DNA from: Thalassospira sp. UBA1131
GTDB lineage: Bacteria; Pseudomonadota; Alphaproteobacteria; Rhodospirillales; Thalassospiraceae
Assembly (NCBI RefSeq): GCF_002311515.1
Contig: NZ_DCAO01000026.1
Coordinates: 37,102-46,343, forward strand
Direction: 5' to 3'
Length of the DNA: 9,242 nucleotides
Part shown: piece after piece, positions 7,204 through 9,242 of the stretch
Position numbering within the stretch: the stretch's first letter is position 1
How the letters are laid out: each line of letters begins with the position of its first letter
Position numbers and translations under genes: made by a program
Notes under the pieces: model-generated
Databases searched by the model: none
Seen by the model: the letters and a program-made list of their open reading frames with translations, nothing else
Told to the model about the DNA's origin: nothing

Positions 7204-7232
7204 ATGATGCCATTGCGACCGATTGACGTCAA
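7204..7232 (-). promoter_or_regulatory. Candidate sigma-70 promoter for the lactate dehydrogenase
   Basis: On the minus strand, TTGACG (7232-7227) and CATCAT (7209-7204) are spaced 17 bases apart, matching the consensus at 5/6 and 4/6. The -10 ends 36 bases before the ATG. The -35 lies inside the perfect palindrome TTGACGTCAA (7223-7232), which could also be a repressor site. Confidence 0.45.
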
Positions 7233-7486
7233 AAAAAGCGAGGAAAACTGCTGTTGCACATTGAAATTTCTCCAGACAAAGGCCACCTAGCCGGTATCGT
7301 GTACCCGACAATGATAACTGCGTCGCAAAACTACTGCCCAATTGACTTATGCTTTCTCCCTTAGCGACCTCATTTAGAAATAGATTTTCTGATCGCTCAC
7401 TCTTTACCGTGGGCGTGCCAAAGAGCAGGTTACCTGCCGGCGGAGTAGAGGGAGACTTTGGGTGCAACTGACGGCCCGCAAACCGG

Positions 7487-7503
7487 CACGTACATTGTAC
7501 GTG
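7487..7503. repeat. Perfect 17-bp palindromic site
   Basis: CACGTAC and GTACGTG arms flank ATT. Seven-base perfect arms with a 3-base spacer fit a dimeric regulator site better than a transcript hairpin. It lies 323 bases before gbcA. No protein is known to me for this exact sequence. Confidence 0.5.
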
Positions 7504-7514
7504 AAACCATGTTC

Positions 7515-7538
7515 GTATTCGCTTTTGGGTGCGAATAC
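7515..7538. repeat. Perfect 8-bp stem-loop
   Basis: GTATTCGC and GCGAATAC are exact complements around the 8-base loop TTTTGGGT. It begins 12 bases after the 17-bp palindrome. No U-tract follows on either strand, so it is not a simple terminator. It could be an RNA hairpin in a leader or a protein-binding dyad. Confidence 0.5.
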
Positions 7539-7547
7539 CAATCGTGC

Positions 7548-7564
7548 CAACCACCATGGTGTTG
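7548..7564. repeat. Imperfect palindrome with one bulged base
   Basis: CAAC, a bulged C, ACCATGGT, then GTTG. The central 8 bases are self-complementary and the 4-base flanks pair when the C is left out. It is the third dyad within 80 bases, 10 bases after the stem-loop. Confidence 0.35.
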
Positions 7565-7721
7565 CGGCAAACGGTTTCCTGCGTTCGGCACCATCACATT
7601 TTGTGCGGATGCAAAACTGTCAGTTACCTCGGCTATACCAACTTTCTCGCGCGCAGATAGCCACTGAAGACGTCCAGGAAATAAGCCCGAGGCCGGAAAC
7701 AACCGGTTTCAATTGTCTGTA

Positions 7722-7742
7722 CACCGACGAATGTGATCGGTG
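7722..7742. promoter_or_regulatory. Inverted repeat upstream of gbcA
   Basis: CACCGA and TCGGTG arms are separated by 9 bases, about 84 bases before the gbcA start. TGTACA (7719-7724) and TGATAT, 17 bases further on, form a weak promoter-like pair overlapping the dyad. The position suits an operator for a regulator of glycine betaine catabolism, but no known consensus was matched. Confidence 0.35.
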
Positions 7743-7825
7743 ATATGCTTACGCCCTGATGCAAACGGCTAGCCATGCACAGGATTCCATCCAGATACCA
7801 TTGAGAGAAGCCGAGGTATCCGACC

Positions 7826-9097
7826 ATGCATTCTTCTGACATTCAAAAACTCGTCGCCCGCCGCCAGACATTCAAAAGCCTTGAAGCGCCGTTCTACAGC
7901 GATCAGGACATTCTGGATCTGGATATGGAAGTGATCTTTGGCCAGCACTGGATCTTTGTTGGCGTAGAGCCGGAACTGCCGGAGCCGGGCGATTGCATCA
8001 CGGTTGAAATCGGCGGGGCGTCGATCCTGATCCTGCGTGGCGACGATATGGGCATCCGTGCCTTCCATAACGTTTGCCGTCACCGCGGTGCGAAACTGAT
8101 CGACGAACGCCAAACCACGATTGGCAATATCGTCTGCCGTTATCATGGCTGGACTTACAACGAGGATGGCGACCTTATCCTTGCGGAACACATGGGCTCC
8201 GACTTTGATAAAAGCTGCCATGGTCTGAAAACCGTTCATGTGCGCTCCATCGCGGGCCTGATCTTTATCTGCCTCGCAAAAGATGCGCCGGCCGATATCG
8301 AAGAAATGGCCAAGGTCATGGAGCCGTATCTTGCACCGCATGACCTTGCCAACTGTAAAGTCGCCCACGTTTCCGAACTGATCGAGGAAGGAAACTGGAA
8401 ACTGACCATGGAAAACAACCGCGAGTGCTATCACTGCGAAGGCAACCACCCGCAGTTGACCGTGCCGCTGTCAGAATTCGGTTTCGGTTTCTCGCCTGAT
8501 GAACTTGATCAGCGTCGTTCCGAAGACGTTGCGAAATACACCCAGACCATCGCCAATGACCATGCCCGTTGGGAGGCCTGCGGCCTGCCGTCTGCTGAAC
8601 AGGATCAATTGTCGAGCGTGACCGGTTTCCGCACCATGCGCCTGCCGCTGATGCGTGAAGGGGAATCACACACCCTTGATACAAAATCGGCATCCAAGAA
8701 ACTGCTTGGCGATTTCACCGATGCCAAACTTGGCGGGCTCAGCTTCTGGACCCATCCGAACTCCTGGCACCACTTCATGGCTGACCATGTCGTGACCTTC
8801 TCTGTCCTGCCACTGGCACCGAACAAAACGCTGGTCCGGACCACCTGGCTGGTTCACAAGGACGCACATGAGAACGAGGATTACACGCTTGATAACCTCA
8901 CCCATGTGTGGAACATGACCAACCAGCAGGATGCAGACCTTGTGCGCCTTGCCCAGATTGGCAGCGAACAGCCTGCATACGAACCGGGCCCCTATTCCAA
9001 GTTTACCGAACCGCATGTCGAAGCATTCTGTGACTGGTATATCAAGCGTCTGGAAGATCACTTCGCAACGACCAAAGCCGGGATTGCCGCAGAATGA
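7826..9097 (+). CDS. gbcA: Glycine betaine monooxygenase, Rieske oxygenase subunit
   Basis: A ring-hydroxylating-type Rieske oxygenase of 423 residues that would demethylate glycine betaine to dimethylglycine and formaldehyde, using O2 and electrons from GbcB. The Rieske [2Fe-2S] motif is complete: C84-R-H86 (NVCRHRG) and C104-R-Y-H107 (CRYHGW). The mononuclear iron site shows ENNRECYHCEGNHPQL, with His203 and His208 as ligands, and Glu200 at the bridging position that is Asp in aromatic-ring dioxygenases but Glu in quaternary-amine demethylases. Asp369 in NQQDADL is the likely carboxylate ligand. The C-terminal YEPGPYSKFTEPHVEAF stretch is typical of GbcA/Stc2-type enzymes. GAGG lies 9 bases before the ATG. 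The gene overlaps gbcB by ATGA. The carnitine operon nearby makes glycine betaine, supporting this assignment over proline betaine demethylase (Stc2) or carnitine monooxygenase (CntA), which are close relatives. Confidence 0.88.
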   Translation: MHSSDIQKLVARRQTFKSLEAPFYSDQDILDLDMEVIFGQHWIFVGVEPELPEPGDCITVEIGGASILILRGDDMGIRAFHNVCRHRGAKLIDERQTTIGNIVCRYHGWTYNEDGDLILAEHMGSDFDKSCHGLKTVHVRSIAGLIFICLAKDAPADIEEMAKVMEPYLAPHDLANCKVAHVSELIEEGNWKLTMENNRECYHCEGNHPQLTVPLSEFGFGFSPDELDQRRSEDVAKYTQTIANDHARWEACGLPSAEQDQLSSVTGFRTMRLPLMREGESHTLDTKSASKKLLGDFTDAKLGGLSFWTHPNSWHHFMADHVVTFSVLPLAPNKTLVRTTWLVHKDAHENEDYTLDNLTHVWNMTNQQDADLVRLAQIGSEQPAYEPGPYSKFTEPHVEAFCDWYIKRLEDHFATTKAGIAAE

Positions 9098-9242
9098 CCG
9101 ACAAGAATACCACCGACAGCAACAAGGGCGATCAAGCCCCGGTCGAGGAAATTCTGACCGAAGTTACCCGGGTCCCGCTTTGGGACCCGGAAAATGACGA
9201 CGTCCTTGTTTGCCGTCAGGTGCGTCAGGAAACGCACGACGT
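9094..9242 (+). CDS. gbcB: Glycine betaine monooxygenase reductase subunit, 3' partial
   Basis: Only the first 49 residues are present, beginning MTDKNTTDSNKGDQAPVEEI; the frame stays open to the window edge. The ATG overlaps the gbcA stop as ATGA, indicating translational coupling. The segment VPLWDPENDDVLVCRQVRQETHDV resembles the start of the ferredoxin-NAD(P)H-reductase-like domain of GbcB (often named hybrid-cluster NAD(P)-dependent oxidoreductase). That protein would pass electrons from NAD(P)H through flavin and [2Fe-2S] to the Rieske centre. The cofactor motifs lie outside the window, so the call rests on this short stretch and on its position directly behind gbcA. Confidence 0.8.
   Translation, partial: MTDKNTTDSNKGDQAPVEEILTEVTRVPLWDPENDDVLVCRQVRQETHD

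Larger units (their letters stand above)
7168..7825. other. Gene-poor region (about 660 bases) rich in inverted repeats
   Basis: This stretch between the divergent lactate dehydrogenase and gbcA holds no convincing gene. The short open frames do not resemble any family I recognise. The best one (GTG at 7462 to 7743, with GAGGGAGA upstream) has about 50% G/C at third positions, unlike the neighbouring genes. The left end carries the ldh promoter. From about 7430 to 7745 on the plus strand there are several perfect or near-perfect inverted repeats, listed separately. They could form a structured leader RNA or operators for gbcAB. A decayed gene or old insertion is also possible. I see no tRNA, CRISPR array or clear insertion-sequence ends. 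Confidence 0.6.

Noticed and set aside
7440..7700. Cobalamin-riboswitch-like fragments (GGGA then GGTG and GGCCCGC; later GCCACTG and AAGCCCGA).
   Set aside because: The fragments are too far apart, the conserved hairpin after GGGAA cannot form, the CCGCAACTG-type core is broken and there is no final GACCTGCC element. gbcA is also not an expected target. A covariance-model search would settle it.
7448..7743. A 93-codon open frame (GTG at 7462) with a good Shine-Dalgarno-like GAGGGAGA.
   Set aside because: Third-position G/C is about 50%, far from the neighbouring genes; six Cys in an otherwise unstructured composition, and no recognisable family. It also runs through the inverted repeats. 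Kept only as a remote possibility.
7201..7825. Insertion sequence or mobile element in the gene-poor region.
   Set aside because: No transposase-like translation, no paired terminal repeats at the edges and no target duplication seen by eye.
7769..8449. A 226-codon minus-strand open frame opposite the start of gbcA.
   Set aside because: Its sequence is the antisense of the Rieske domain codons; no motif of its own and no ribosome site considered convincing.

Overview
The window looks like an alphaproteobacterial chromosome, probably Thalassospira or another Rhodospirillales relative. I infer this from moderately high GC coding DNA, protein style and gene content, without any database search. 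It carries most of an aerobic carnitine and glycine betaine degradation locus. Seven genes are confidently called: five complete in the interior, one cut at its 5' end by the left edge (a CocE/NonD-type hydrolase), and gbcA. An eighth gene, gbcB, begins 149 bases before the right edge.

Layout. Positions 1-1662 (+) hold the C-terminal part of a CocE/NonD serine hydrolase. It ends at a strong bidirectional terminator (1673-1704) shared with a convergent gene. Positions 5138 down to 1710 (-) form a three-gene set: a BKACE-family beta-keto acid cleavage enzyme, an L-carnitine dehydrogenase fused to a hotdog thioesterase, and an HSL-family alpha/beta hydrolase. The first two overlap at a TAATG junction. 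The third follows after 127 bases that contain two hairpins. A GlxA/CdhR-type AraC regulator (5233-6225, +) is divergent from this set across a 94-base promoter region. An L-lactate dehydrogenase (7167-6235, -) converges on the regulator. A gene-poor stretch of about 660 bases (7168-7825) is rich in perfect inverted repeats. Then comes gbcA (7826-9097, +), overlapped by the start of gbcB.

How the genes fit together. The dehydrogenase domain would oxidise L-carnitine to 3-dehydrocarnitine. The BKACE enzyme would cleave this with acetyl-CoA to betainyl-CoA and acetoacetate. The fused thioesterase would release glycine betaine. GbcAB would demethylate glycine betaine oxidatively to dimethylglycine and formaldehyde. 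The regulator is placed to sense carnitine or a product and drive the divergent operon. The HSL-family hydrolase could feed the pathway by hydrolysing acylcarnitines, but that is conjecture. The lactate dehydrogenase and the CocE hydrolase have no obvious step in this route.

The pathway is known from Pseudomonas and Sinorhizobium, so the enzymes are not new. The least explained parts are the structured non-coding region upstream of gbcA, the lactate dehydrogenase inside the locus, and the substrates of the two serine hydrolases.
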